A stretch of 64,000 nucleotides of DNA. It comes from DAOULT01 sp964646625. GTDB lineage: Bacteria > Chloroflexota > Anaerolineae > CAZYHC01. The position numbers and the translations under genes were made by a program. Position 1 is the first letter of the stretch. Each line of letters begins with the position of its first letter. Positions 32,619 through 41,762 of the stretch are shown here, one piece after another. The stretch is taken from positions 219,360 to 283,359 of the forward strand of contig CAZYHC010000001.1 of the NCBI GenBank assembly GCA_964646625.1. The letters run 5' to 3'. The notes beneath the pieces were generated by a model. That model was not told the DNA's origin and searched no databases. It saw nothing but the letters and a program-made list of their open reading frames with translations.

Positions 32619-35600
32619 CTATTCGGCCAGCAACTCCTCCACCAGGCCCAGGTCGAAATCAGCTCCTATCTCGGCAAAGATGTCCCTGGCTTTTTCCAGG
32701 TAGTTTGTGGCCCGCTGGTCTTTGTCCTGGCGCAGCCAGCGGCCGGCCTCGTAATAGGTACGGCCCAACTCGTAGCGGGCTCCTAACTGCTGGGCCGCTT
32801 CCACGCTCCGTTGGAAGTACTTTTCTGCTTCGGGGCGGTTGCCGCTCAGATGCTCGCAGGTGCCCATCACCCGGTAGACGGAAGGCTGCCCGATGACGAA
32901 CGTTTGGGCCATCTTGAGGGCCTGCTGGCAGGCAGGTTTCGTCTTCCTCAAATGGTCTTTTCTCTCCTCTGGGGTCAGATTGAAGATCGACTCCTCCCCG
33001 GCGGCCTGATAATCCTCCCAGTGTCGGACGTAAACCTCAGCCAGGCTGGCATAGACCCAGACCATAAAGTAGTTACGCAGATCGTTATCGACCACGACTT
33101 TCATGCTTTTCTCTATTTCCTGGAGGGCCTCCCGGCCCTGGCCGTCTTTCAGGTAGGCCTGACCGAGATGCAGCCTGGACACGACGATCAGCATATTATC
33201 GTGGCTATCCTGGCCGACCTCGACGGCCTGTTGCAGGAGAACGAGGGCTTTTGCCACCCGGCCCTGGGCCTGGTAAACCAGGCCCAGCCCACAACGTCCC
33301 CAGGCCGCGCCCCGCTCGTTTTGAAATTCCCCTTCGGCGGCCCTGATGAGCAGTTGGCAGACGTCCTGGGCTTCCCGCAATTCGCCTTTCAGGTAGTAGG
33401 CGAAGCCTAAATGCGAGGTGGCCCAGGCCGCTTCCAGGATGTCGCCCTCTCGCCGGGCATAAATGGTATCGTAGGCGCTTTCCAGGTATTCGATGGCCTC
33501 GTCCAGGCGTCCGGTCGCGTAATAGGAGGTGCCCATGAAGTTATGAGATTGGGCGATATCGCCCCGGTCGCCCACTCGTTTGCGGATGTCCAGGGCTTTT
33601 TGGGCGTAGGTTTCGGCCCTTTCGTATTGGCCCAGATTGGCGCTGACCACGGAGTGGACGCTGTAGGCGTGGGCCAGTTCCAGGGATTCCTCGTACCTTT
33701 CGGCCAGGTTCAGCAGTTTCAGGTGGGCATTGACGCCCTTTTCCGTGTTCATAAACAGGTAGAGATAGGTCAATTCGCGGTAAATCTTAAGCGCTTCCCA
33801 GTTCCGGGGGTCGTCCTCCGGCTTTTTCCTGTGCAGGAAAATGTCCGGCCGCCAGGTGTGGCCGGCCTGGATCAGGGTTTGCACCGCGATGGAGGGCCTG
33901 ACCTCCCACCGACCGCCGGGCAATTTTTCGCCCAAAAGCTCCAGGCCCTTCTCGCCGTGCTCCATAGCCTGATCGAGCTTACCCTGGCGGAAGAGGGTGG
34001 CGCACAGCTTGCCCTCCAGGCGAGCCCTTATCACCTTATCGGCGGTGTGACTTATAACTTTTTCGTAGTGGCTGAGGGCCTTGTCCCATCGTCCGGCGTA
34101 GAAACAGGCATCTCCCAGACTTTCCAGCAGGCGCGGCCTGGAGATAGTGGGCTCCTCTTTTGGCTCCCCGAGCTCTTCGACCAGAGCCAAAGCCCGCTGG
34201 TAGTAACCCATGGCCTCCTCGTTGGCGTATATCCGGCGCGCCCGGTCCCCGGCCTGTACCAGGTGGATAAGAGCTTTTTCGCGGTTGCCCCCTTCCAGAT
34301 AATGGGTGATCAGGGCCATGCGCTCCACCTTCCCCAGATATTTTTCTTCCATAGTTTCGGCTATGCGCAGATGCCACTTGCGGCGACGGATGCGGTTGAG
34401 TTCGTTATATAGCATTTGCCGCACCTGCTTGTGGTTAAAGCCCAGCAAATCGCCCATGCCCATGTCGTGGATTAGATCGGTCTGAAGGGCTTCGTCCAGG
34501 CTATCCAGGACCTGTCCCTCGCTCATCTCCGGTTCCAGGACAGCCACCAGCACCTCGAAATTGAAGTCCTGGCCGATGACCGCCGCACAGCTAAGGACGG
34601 TGACGGCCCGTTCGGATAGCCGTCCCAGGCGTCTGCGGATCACCTCCTGCACACTATGTGGAATCTCCAGGGCATCGGTGTCGGCTCGTTTCCAGCGGCC
34701 GTCCTCGCCGCGATAGACTTTGCCCTCCTCGATCAAAGCCTTGAGCACCGCTTCCACGAACAGGGGGTTGCCCTCGGTGCGAACGTAGATGGCCGAAGCA
34801 AAGTCGGCTGTGACCTCTTCCTGGAGCAGGGCCCGCAGCATGGCCCGCACCTCGGCCGGCGAGAGACGTTCCAGGCGAATGTCGGCGCACAACCCCTGAC
34901 CGCCGAGGTCCCTGATAGTACTTCGCAAAGGATGGTCGGAGCCCACTTCTTCAGGACGGTAAGTGCCCACAATCATTAGCGGCGTGCGTCGGGTGTTGCG
35001 CACCAGGTAGCGCAATAGTTCCAAACTGGCGCGGTCGGCCCACTGCAAATCCTCCAGGAGGAGGAGCAGGGGGGTATCGGCTGCTGTCTCGCTCAGGAAA
35101 CTGGTGACGCTGTGAAAAGGCCGGGTTTGTTTAGCGGCGGGGTCAAGCAAGGGCATGACCGGCTCTACGTAGGGCACCAGTTGACGCACCTCGGAGATGA
35201 GTTGGGCCAGTTCGTCGGCCGAACTGCCCAGGTGCTTGCGAACCTGCTCCTGCATGATGGCGTCCGAGAGGGCTCTGGTAATGTAGCCCCGCAGCGCTTC
35301 AATAAAGGGTTGGTAGGGTGGCGCTCCTTCTATCTCATACTCATAGCAGCGGCCCTGGAGAGTGTCCACCTTTTGCAGACGAGCGTAAACGGTCAGCGCT
35401 TCGATCAGATGGGTCTTGCCGATGCCGGCCTCCCCACTGACCAGCACCAGGCTTCCCTCGCCGGCGCGGGCCATATCCAGGTGATTCATCAGTTGTTGGT
35501 ATTCTTTTTCGCGGCCGACGACTTCCTGCTTGCGATGTGAGGGCAACGTGGGCACCATGATCTCGGCCGCCAGCCCCACATCGACGCTCTCCAGGTTCTC

Positions 35601-36392
35601 CAGCACCTCCCGCACCCTGGCCGCCGAGGAGTAGCGGTCGTCAGGCTTTTTCTCCAGCAGTTTCAGGATCAGGTACTCCAGAGGGCGGGAGATTTGGGGG
35701 TTAAAGTCGCGAGGGCTGGGCGGCGTCTGGTGAAGGTGCATGAAGGCCACCAGCTCCGGTTGGGGAGCGACGAAGGGCCGCCGACCGGCCAGCATTTCGT
35801 AGAGGATGACCCCGAAAGCGTAAAGATCGGAGCGAACGTCAACCGGGTCGCCCGTCAACTGTTCGGGGGGCATGTAGGTGGCGGTGCCCATCAAGGTGGG
35901 GCGGCGGGTAATGGCTGTCTCGTCCTGGATGCGGGCCAGCCCGAAATCCATCAGTTTGACTTCTTCTCCGGCCACCATGATGTTTTCCGGTTTGAGGTCG
36001 CGGTGGATGACCCCCTGGCTGTGGGCGTACTCCAGGGCCTTCAGGGTGCTCAGGGCGATGTGAAAAGCAAAATCCTGGGGTACGATCTTTTGCTGGTCTG
36101 CGTACCCAACGATATCACGCAGGGTCTGGCCCTCCAGGTACTCCAGCACCAGGAAATGCTCCCCCTCCTCCTCGTCGCAGTCGTAGATAGCCATGATGTT
36201 GGGGTGATTCAAGCGGGCTACCGAGCGGGCCTCGCGCATGAAGCGCGCCACCGCCTCCTCGCCAAAGGTAGGAGTCAGGATTTTGATAGCCACCGGACGT
36301 TGCAGGCGGGTATCCAGGGCTTTGTAAACGACGCCCATGCCCCCCTCGCCCAGCTTTTCCTCAATCTTATATCGAGCTTGAAGGAGTTCCAT
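32619..36392 (-). CDS. Ser/Thr protein kinase fused to AAA ATPase and TPR domains
   Basis: The protein has 1257 residues. The kinase domain covers about residues 8-265: the glycine loop LGEGGMG (14-20), K37, the catalytic HRDLKPEN (130-137) and DFG (149-151) are all intact, so it should be active. From about residue 292 a STAND-type ATPase follows, with Walker A GEAGIGKT (320-327) and Walker B LLLLEDLQWAD (about residue 440). The C-terminal half is a long helical array with tetratricopeptide repeats (for example AETYAQKALDIRKRVGDRGD). It is cytoplasmic with no membrane anchor. This architecture is known from PknK-like regulators; the signal and targets are unknown. It is a single gene with its own promoter about 200 bases upstream. 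Confidence 0.93.
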   Translation of the reverse strand: MELLQARYKIEEKLGEGGMGVVYKALDTRLQRPVAIKILTPTFGEEAVARFMREARSVARLNHPNIMAIYDCDEEEGEHFLVLEYLEGQTLRDIVGYADQQKIVPQDFAFHIALSTLKALEYAHSQGVIHRDLKPENIMVAGEEVKLMDFGLARIQDETAITRRPTLMGTATYMPPEQLTGDPVDVRSDLYAFGVILYEMLAGRRPFVAPQPELVAFMHLHQTPPSPRDFNPQISRPLEYLILKLLEKKPDDRYSSAARVREVLENLESVDVGLAAEIMVPTLPSHRKQEVVGREKEYQQLMNHLDMARAGEGSLVLVSGEAGIGKTHLIEALTVYARLQKVDTLQGRCYEYEIEGAPPYQPFIEALRGYITRALSDAIMQEQVRKHLGSSADELAQLISEVRQLVPYVEPVMPLLDPAAKQTRPFHSVTSFLSETAADTPLLLLLEDLQWADRASLELLRYLVRNTRRTPLMIVGTYRPEEVGSDHPLRSTIRDLGGQGLCADIRLERLSPAEVRAMLRALLQEEVTADFASAIYVRTEGNPLFVEAVLKALIEEGKVYRGEDGRWKRADTDALEIPHSVQEVIRRRLGRLSERAVTVLSCAAVIGQDFNFEVLVAVLEPEMSEGQVLDSLDEALQTDLIHDMGMGDLLGFNHKQVRQMLYNELNRIRRRKWHLRIAETMEEKYLGKVERMALITHYLEGGNREKALIHLVQAGDRARRIYANEEAMGYYQRALALVEELGEPKEEPTISRPRLLESLGDACFYAGRWDKALSHYEKVISHTADKVIRARLEGKLCATLFRQGKLDQAMEHGEKGLELLGEKLPGGRWEVRPSIAVQTLIQAGHTWRPDIFLHRKKPEDDPRNWEALKIYRELTYLYLFMNTEKGVNAHLKLLNLAERYEESLELAHAYSVHSVVSANLGQYERAETYAQKALDIRKRVGDRGDIAQSHNFMGTSYYATGRLDEAIEYLESAYDTIYARREGDILEAAWATSHLGFAYYLKGELREAQDVCQLLIRAAEGEFQNERGAAWGRCGLGLVYQAQGRVAKALVLLQQAVEVGQDSHDNMLIVVSRLHLGQAYLKDGQGREALQEIEKSMKVVVDNDLRNYFMVWVYASLAEVYVRHWEDYQAAGEESIFNLTPEERKDHLRKTKPACQQALKMAQTFVIGQPSVYRVMGTCEHLSGNRPEAEKYFQRSVEAAQQLGARYELGRTYYEAGRWLRQDKDQRATNYLEKARDIFAEIGADFDLGLVEELLAE

Positions 36393-36473
36393 CCTCAGCC
36401 TCCTCTCGAGCCAGGGGCTTCCCCTGGACGCTCACGGCCAAGCACTTCGCCCCTGCCCGCGTCCCAGGTTGGT

Positions 36474-36504
36474 AATTGCTTTCATTTTTTTCCCGAAAGC
36501 AATT
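36474..36504. repeat. Perfect inverted repeat in the kinase gene leader
   Basis: AATTGCTTTC (36474-36483) and GAAAGCAATT (36495-36504) form a perfect 10-bp stem with an 11-base loop. It lies between the promoter at 36598 and the kinase start, with a second inverted repeat CCAGGGG-CTT-CCCCTGG just downstream (36413-36429). Either could be an operator or leader hairpin. Nothing else was seen in 36393-36733. Confidence 0.5.
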
Positions 36505-36597
36505 ATCTATTTCAGCACGTTATGCTACGGAAATTTGTGCCCTTGCTATAACGAGGGTAGCATACTTTTTGGCAACCTGGACTCTTCCTTAATCCCC

Positions 36598-36626
36598 ATT
36601 ATAGCATAAAATCCTCTGGAGGTAAA
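36598..36626 (-). promoter_or_regulatory. Promoter for the kinase-ATPase gene
   Basis: On the minus strand: TTTACC (36626-36621), 17 bases, TATAAT (36603-36598). Leader of about 200 bases. Confidence 0.55.
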
Positions 36627-36676
36627 TTGTGGACGTAGCGGGCAGAACCGAACCTATGTACCCACTACAAACACCT

Positions 36677-36705
36677 TTGCCTTTTCTCAGCACATCAAGT
36701 ATAAT
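36677..36705 (+). promoter_or_regulatory. Promoter for the M14-type deacylase gene
   Basis: TTGCCT (36677-36682), 17 bases, TATAAT (36700-36705). It overlaps the upstream part of the longest frame, so translation starts at 36734, not 36629. Confidence 0.7.
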
Positions 36706-36733
36706 TGCCGCGAAATCTTCAACCGGAGAGATT

Positions 36734-37672
36734 ATGACTGACCTGCCCATCGCGGAACTGGAGACCTTTATCGCTCACAACCGAGGGCGGCACGTCCTGC
36801 GCCTGAAAGTCTATCAACTGAGCTACGGAGCCTTCCTGACCCTCCCGTGCAAGGTCCTCAGCAACGCTCAGGAGGCTCCTCGTCTCTGTCTGGTGGCGGG
36901 CCAGCACGGCAATGAGTGGAACGGCGTCCATCTCATCCACCACCTGGGTCAGGTTCTCGGTCCCGAAGAGGTGCAGGGCACCCTTATCCTCCTGCCCATC
37001 GCCAATCCGCTGGCTTTCAATGAGCACCAGCGGGTGTCCAGCGTGGATGCCATTGACCTCAACCGCAGTTACAACGTCTATGCTCCTCGCAAGCCGACGG
37101 AGCACCTGGGGCTCACGCTGTGGGAATCGGTCTTCGCCCACACGGATTATCTGATCGATCTGCACGGCGGCGGGCCCGGCGAGTATCTGCCCCACGTTGT
37201 CATGCCCCGGCGTGGTTCCCTGGAGCTGGCCTCGAAGCTGAACATCCCCTACATTCACCGCACGGGCAGTTTAGCAGGTTCCCTGGTCTACAAATGCCAG
37301 CAGGAGGGAATCAAAGCCTTCACCCTGGAGGTAGGGCAGGGGCGTAGCCTGAACACGTCGTACCTTCCCCAGGTGAGGGGGGGGCTGCTCAACTTCATGC
37401 GGGCCATTGGTATGTTGTGCGGGCCGGTGCAGCAAAGTACAGAGCCCCACGTCTTCACTCAAAAAGAGCTCGTGCCCTCACCGGTGGCCGGCTTCTTCGA
37501 AGCGGCGGTGGAACTGGGGCAACGGGTGGAGGAGGGAGATGTGCTGGGCCACGTCACCTCGATCTTCGCCTCTCACAGCACCCCTGTTTCGGCTCCCAGG
37601 GCCGGGGTGATCCTCTATCTGCGGCGGGAGCAGGTGGTCAGCGAGCGGGAGAGCCTGGTGCACATCGCCTGA
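36734..37672 (+). CDS. Succinylglutamate desuccinylase / aspartoacylase-family zinc deacylase
   Basis: This protein has about 312 residues and the M14-like zinc hydrolase fold. GQHGNEWNG holds the first two zinc ligands (His, Glu). IDLHGGGPGEY contains the third (His). LEVGQG holds the likely catalytic Glu. The C-terminal 90 residues form a beta-barrel-like lipoyl-type extension (GFFEAAVELGQRVEEGDVLGHV). AstE and aspartoacylase relatives remove acyl groups from amino acids; the true substrate is not evident. The start is ATG 36734 with GGAGAG 5 bases upstream, downstream of a clear promoter. It is convergent with an ATP-grasp-like gene, a partner type often found with this family. Confidence 0.85.
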   Translation: MTDLPIAELETFIAHNRGRHVLRLKVYQLSYGAFLTLPCKVLSNAQEAPRLCLVAGQHGNEWNGVHLIHHLGQVLGPEEVQGTLILLPIANPLAFNEHQRVSSVDAIDLNRSYNVYAPRKPTEHLGLTLWESVFAHTDYLIDLHGGGPGEYLPHVVMPRRGSLELASKLNIPYIHRTGSLAGSLVYKCQQEGIKAFTLEVGQGRSLNTSYLPQVRGGLLNFMRAIGMLCGPVQQSTEPHVFTQKELVPSPVAGFFEAAVELGQRVEEGDVLGHVTSIFASHSTPVSAPRAGVILYLRREQVVSERESLVHIA

Positions 37673-37715
37673 CGGAGAAATTGCCTGTCTCGCCCCCCGA
37701 TTTCCAACGGGCAGT

Positions 37716-39089
37716 TCAGGCCGACTCGGAAGCCTGGGCTAAGATCTCCTTGTAGTGGCGCCCGATAAAGGTCAGCAGCACGACCGAGGCGGCGAACATC
37801 TTGACCATGTCCTCCTCCGTCAGGCGCACGATGTCCAGGGCTTTCTTGCTGATCCCCAGGCCCCGCTCCACGTCCACGCGGCCGTAGCCGGAGAGGTTGA
37901 CCACCAGGGCCCTCTTGGTGAACTGGCCGGTGTAAGGCTGGAGGGCCAGCCGGAAGAGGCCGGCCAAAGGGATGAGTTGGTTGTTCTGGCGGGCGACGTA
38001 GATGCGGATGTCGTAGTTGCGCATGGAATCGCGCCAGATGGCGTAGCGGGGAGTGATCTTCTCGCAGATGGTATAGGGAAAGGGACGCTGCCAAACGCTG
38101 AACTTTTCCCGAAACTCGCCCAGGCTCTCTTCGATGACGGCGGGGATGTGAGAATCGGCCAGGACAGGCAGAACGCCAGCCCCGCCGCTGCCCTGGAAAG
38201 GCTTGATCACAAGGTCTCCCACCTCCTGGCGCTTCTCCTGGCAGATGCTTTCCAATTCGTCGATGGTCCTGGCTCGCCAGAAGCGCATGGAGTAAACGTC
38301 GAAGGGCCGTAGTTGATCCATAGCTGCCTGGGTAGCACGGTAGGTCATATACTTATCGTCGGTGATGGGGAAGGTCCAGTTGGCTAAGATCACGTCCATT
38401 TCCTGGCCTGTGGAGATGAGATAGTGGCGCCGCGCCACCCCATCGCCGATGATGGCACTCACCCGATGGCCGATGAGGAAAACCTGACCATCCAGACAAT
38501 GGAGGGAGGGCACCAAGCGGTCGTAGGGGCCAATGACCACCGCCCCCTCACCCTTCTCCAGTCTCCCGCGGAAGCCCTCCAGAGGGACTACCTGGGCCTT
38601 CTCACATAAGCCCTTCTCGAGCAGAGCCTCTTTGAGTCGCTGGGCGATGTAGATCTTATCCGCCAGGAGTTTGTCCCCTTTGGGACAACCGATGACGATG
38701 AGGGGCGATTTGCTATCTCCGCTATCAATGAAGTCGAGCATCTCCTGGTACCCCCCACAGATCTGCTCGATGTCCCGTGGGGACAGGCACACGAGACCTC
38801 GGCTGCTGCCCCCGTTGGTCTCCAGCACCACGTAGTTTAAGCGGCCCGTTTCCTCGTTCAGGCGCACCATGAAATCCACCGAGCCGACGAAGAAAGAGGG
38901 TTCATCCAGAGTGATCTGGGCCTCATCCCCAATGAGCGCCAGGGCCTTGCGGCGGATGCGGGTCACCAACCGGGCATCCTGTCTCGCCCGAATGGGCGCC
39001 AGAGAGATCAGCTTCTCGCCGATCAGGGGCGAGTACGAGATCAACCGTTCCAGGTCTGCCAGAGTGATCCTGTCCTCAACATGCTTCAT
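37716..39089 (-). CDS. ATP-grasp-like protein of unknown function
   Basis: The protein has about 457 residues. The central part reads VVLETNGGSSRGLVCL, LVIKPFQGSGGAGVLPVL and YDIRIYVARQNN...PLAGLFRLA. LVIKP-G-GGAGV followed by a basic R-rich core and a late DIRIYV resembles the ATP-binding site of circularly permuted or glutathione-synthetase-like ATP-grasp ligases. That would form an amide bond at ATP expense, but this is only fold-level inference. Start 39089 has a perfect AAGGAGGTGA ribosome site 6 bases upstream, so the longer frame to 39152 is rejected. It faces the zinc deacylase across 43 bases. Confidence 0.7.
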   Translation of the reverse strand: MKHVEDRITLADLERLISYSPLIGEKLISLAPIRARQDARLVTRIRRKALALIGDEAQITLDEPSFFVGSVDFMVRLNEETGRLNYVVLETNGGSSRGLVCLSPRDIEQICGGYQEMLDFIDSGDSKSPLIVIGCPKGDKLLADKIYIAQRLKEALLEKGLCEKAQVVPLEGFRGRLEKGEGAVVIGPYDRLVPSLHCLDGQVFLIGHRVSAIIGDGVARRHYLISTGQEMDVILANWTFPITDDKYMTYRATQAAMDQLRPFDVYSMRFWRARTIDELESICQEKRQEVGDLVIKPFQGSGGAGVLPVLADSHIPAVIEESLGEFREKFSVWQRPFPYTICEKITPRYAIWRDSMRNYDIRIYVARQNNQLIPLAGLFRLALQPYTGQFTKRALVVNLSGYGRVDVERGLGISKKALDIVRLTEEDMVKMFAASVVLLTFIGRHYKEILAQASESA

Positions 39090-39206
39090 GTCCCTCACCT
39101 CCTTAAGATTGAGCATAGTATACCAGAGTTCAGCCTGTTTGGCAAAGCACAAAGCTATCTGTGTGCTTGAGCCAGGGGGCTTTTCTGGTGAGATGAGGCC
39201 GCTTTC

Positions 39207-39235
39207 TTGCGCAATTATGCATTGTCGAGTATAAT
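39207..39235 (+). promoter_or_regulatory. Promoter for truD
   Basis: TTGCGC (39207-39212), 17 bases, TATAAT (39230-39235). Leader about 65 bases. Confidence 0.6.
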
Positions 39236-39304
39236 GCCTGCGGTGAGACTAAAAAGGGTTGGGTTCATTGTGAATGTTAGTACCTGTGTTATCATCAGGC
39301 CGAG

Positions 39305-40495
39305 ATGAGATACCTGACTGCTGACCTGCCCGGCGTCGGCGGGCAGATCAAAGTCCAGCCTGCCGACTTTCTGGTAGAAGAGATACCGCTCTATCAGCCT
39401 CTAGGCGAAGGAGAGCACACCTACTTCGAGGTGGAAAAAACGGACCTGTCCACCTTTCAGGCGGTGCGGCGCATCGCTCGCGCTTTGAACCTACACCATA
39501 AGCGCATTGGCTACGCCGGGCTGAAGGATGCCCGGGCCGTCACCCGACAGGTGATGTCCGTCCAGAACGTGCCGCCGGAAAGGGTGCTGGCCCTTGAACT
39601 GGCAAACATCAAAGTGTTGTGGGCCACGCGGCACAAAAACAAGCTGAAAACCGGGCACCTGAAGGGCAACCGCTTCACCATTCGCATCCGGGAGGTGGAT
39701 GAAAATCAGGTGGAAAACGCCCGACGGATCCTGGCCGTGCTGGAAAAGCGCGGCGTGCCGAACTACTTTGGGGCGCAACGCTTCGGCCAGCGAGGTGATG
39801 CCCATCGGCTGGGGCGGGCCATCCTGGACGGCGACGTGGAAAAGGCGATTGGACTGTTCCTGGGCCACCCCCACCCCGCAGAAAGCCTGACCATATACCA
39901 GGCGCGAGAGCGCTTCGAGGCCGGAGATTGGGCGGAAGCGCTGGCGCTGTTCCCCCCCAAGATGAGCGATGAACGTGAGGTGTTGCGCGCCCTGATTAAA
40001 AGCGGCGGTTCGTACCCGGCGGCTTACTCTCGTCTGCCCAAGGACAAAAGGCGTTTCTTCGTTTCCGCCTATCAATCTCATCTTTTCAATGGCGTGCTCG
40101 ACGAAAGGCTGGATGAGTTCGACCGTCTCTTCGTCGGCGATCTGGCTTTTATCCACGCCAAAGGAGCTTCTTTCCTGGTCGAGGATGTGGAGGCCGAACA
40201 GCCCCGCGCCGACCGCTTCGAGATCAGCCCTTCCGGGCCGCTGTATGGCTACAAGCTGCTTGTGGCCGAAGGGACACAGGGCGAACTGGAGCGGCGCATC
40301 CTGGCCCAAGCGGGTCTGAGCCTGGAATCCTTTCGCCTGAAAGGCGGGCCTAAGGCCCCAGGGGCCAGAAGGCCGCTACGCTTTCCGCTGCTCGAGCCTG
40401 AGCTGTGGTACGACGAGGGGCTGGTGTTGGCCTTCGAGTTGCCGAAAGGTTGTTATGCCACCAACGTACTGGCCGAGATCACCAAAACCAGGTGA
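39305..40495 (+). CDS. truD: tRNA pseudouridine synthase TruD
   Basis: This 396-residue enzyme isomerises uridine 13 of tRNA. The catalytic region is IGYAGLKDARAVTRQ with D75 as the nucleophile. PNYFGAQRFGQRGD (about residues 155-168) is the TruD-specific motif, and the insertion domain follows. The length is typical. The ribosome site is weak. The gene is followed after 83 bases by an M20 peptidase; no functional link is apparent. It is a stand-alone cytoplasmic RNA enzyme with its own promoter. Confidence 0.95.
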   Translation: MRYLTADLPGVGGQIKVQPADFLVEEIPLYQPLGEGEHTYFEVEKTDLSTFQAVRRIARALNLHHKRIGYAGLKDARAVTRQVMSVQNVPPERVLALELANIKVLWATRHKNKLKTGHLKGNRFTIRIREVDENQVENARRILAVLEKRGVPNYFGAQRFGQRGDAHRLGRAILDGDVEKAIGLFLGHPHPAESLTIYQARERFEAGDWAEALALFPPKMSDEREVLRALIKSGGSYPAAYSRLPKDKRRFFVSAYQSHLFNGVLDERLDEFDRLFVGDLAFIHAKGASFLVEDVEAEQPRADRFEISPSGPLYGYKLLVAEGTQGELERRILAQAGLSLESFRLKGGPKAPGARRPLRFPLLEPELWYDEGLVLAFELPKGCYATNVLAEITKTR

Positions 40496-40578
40496 GGAGC
40501 TTTTCGGGTGGAGGCGAGCAGTCACTGCTCTGGAACGGATGGCACCGCTAAATCTTTAGTTGGAAAGGAAGCGCCCTC

Positions 40579-41709
40579 ATGGAAACAGAGTGGACCCCCC
40601 TCTCCTTGACGCGTAAATTGCTGTCCTTTAATACAATCAATCCCCCTGGTCAGGAACGCGATTGCGCAGAATACCTCGGTAAACTGCTGGAAGCGGCCGG
40701 ATTTCAGACCAATTATTACGAGTTCGGCGAGAAACGGACAACCGTCCTGGCACGCCTGAAAGGTGAGGGCCGTAAGGCTCCCATCTGCTTCGCCGGGCAT
40801 ATAGATACTGTGCCTCTGGGAGCAGCCGCCTGGAGCAGGGATCCATTTAGTGGCGAAATCGAAGGGGACAAAATTTACGGAAGAGGCTCCTCGGATATGA
40901 AGGCAGGGCTTGCCGCTATGGTTCTTGCCGCTCGGCAGGTGGCTAAAGTGTCCAGGGGAACGGCAGGCATGACGTTGGTGCTTACGGCCGGAGAAGAAAC
41001 AGGTTGCCAAGGGGCACATCATCTGGCCAAACTCGGCAATGTGCTGGGCGAAGCGGGGGCCATCGTTGTCGGTGAGCCTACTTCGAACTACCCGTGGATC
41101 GGTCACAAAGGCGCAGTGCGATTAGAAATTCGGACGAGGGGGGTAACGGCGCACGGCTCTATGCCAGAACAAGGCGACAACGCCATTCACAAGGCCGCCC
41201 AGGTTATAATCAAACTCCAGAATTACGATTTTAACGTCTCTCCTCATCCATGGCTGGGAGCGCCCACCCTTAACATAGGAACCATTTCAGGGGGCCTGAA
41301 TATCAACTCCGTTCCCGACCAGACGACGATGGGTATAGACATCCGAACCATTCCTGGGCAGGACTATGGAGAGCTTCGCCAAAGTCTGCAAGCTACTCTG
41401 GGAGAAGAAGTGGAAATCAAGTGCCTGGAAAACGCCAGCAGCGTGGCAACCGATCCCAACCACGAGTGGGTACAAGAAGTATTCGACATTATGGAAACAT
41501 TTCTGAAGGAACGTCCCGTAGCAGGCGGAGCCACCTACTTTACGGACGCCTCTGCACTTACAGCGGCCTGTGGTCACCCTCCAACCATTATCCTCGGCCC
41601 TGGAGAGCCTGCCCTGGCACACAAGACCGATGAATTTTGCTACATCTCCAAAATCGAAGAGGCTACCGAAGCCTACGTGGAAATTGCGAAAAAGTGGTGT
41701 CGTTTATAA
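40579..41709 (+). CDS. M20-family metallopeptidase (ArgE/DapE-like)
   Basis: The protein has 376 residues. Two-zinc hydrolase motifs are FAGHIDTVP (His ligand and catalytic Asp), GRGSSDMKAG (bridging Asp), TAGEETGC (catalytic and ligand Glu), GEPTSNYP and the C-terminal LGPGEPALAHKTDEF with the last His. The dimerisation domain sits between. Family members deacylate N-acylated amino acids such as acetylornithine or succinyl-diaminopimelate; this one lies in the broad ArgE/DapE/acetylornithine-like group and the substrate is unsettled. The ribosome site GGAAAGGAAG is good. It lies between truD and the secreted S9 peptidase on the same strand. Confidence 0.9.
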   Translation: METEWTPLSLTRKLLSFNTINPPGQERDCAEYLGKLLEAAGFQTNYYEFGEKRTTVLARLKGEGRKAPICFAGHIDTVPLGAAAWSRDPFSGEIEGDKIYGRGSSDMKAGLAAMVLAARQVAKVSRGTAGMTLVLTAGEETGCQGAHHLAKLGNVLGEAGAIVVGEPTSNYPWIGHKGAVRLEIRTRGVTAHGSMPEQGDNAIHKAAQVIIKLQNYDFNVSPHPWLGAPTLNIGTISGGLNINSVPDQTTMGIDIRTIPGQDYGELRQSLQATLGEEVEIKCLENASSVATDPNHEWVQEVFDIMETFLKERPVAGGATYFTDASALTAACGHPPTIILGPGEPALAHKTDEFCYISKIEEATEAYVEIAKKWCRL

Positions 41710-41762
41710 TCTCGCTCGACACGTGAAGAAGTCACTACCTAATATCTGAGGAGGCAAGAAAT

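Noticed and set aside
40505..40560. TGGCACCGC resembling the T-box core (TGGNACCGC) upstream of the M20 peptidase
   Set aside because: The leader between truD and the peptidase is only 83 bases, too short for a T-box riboswitch, and no specifier stem was seen.
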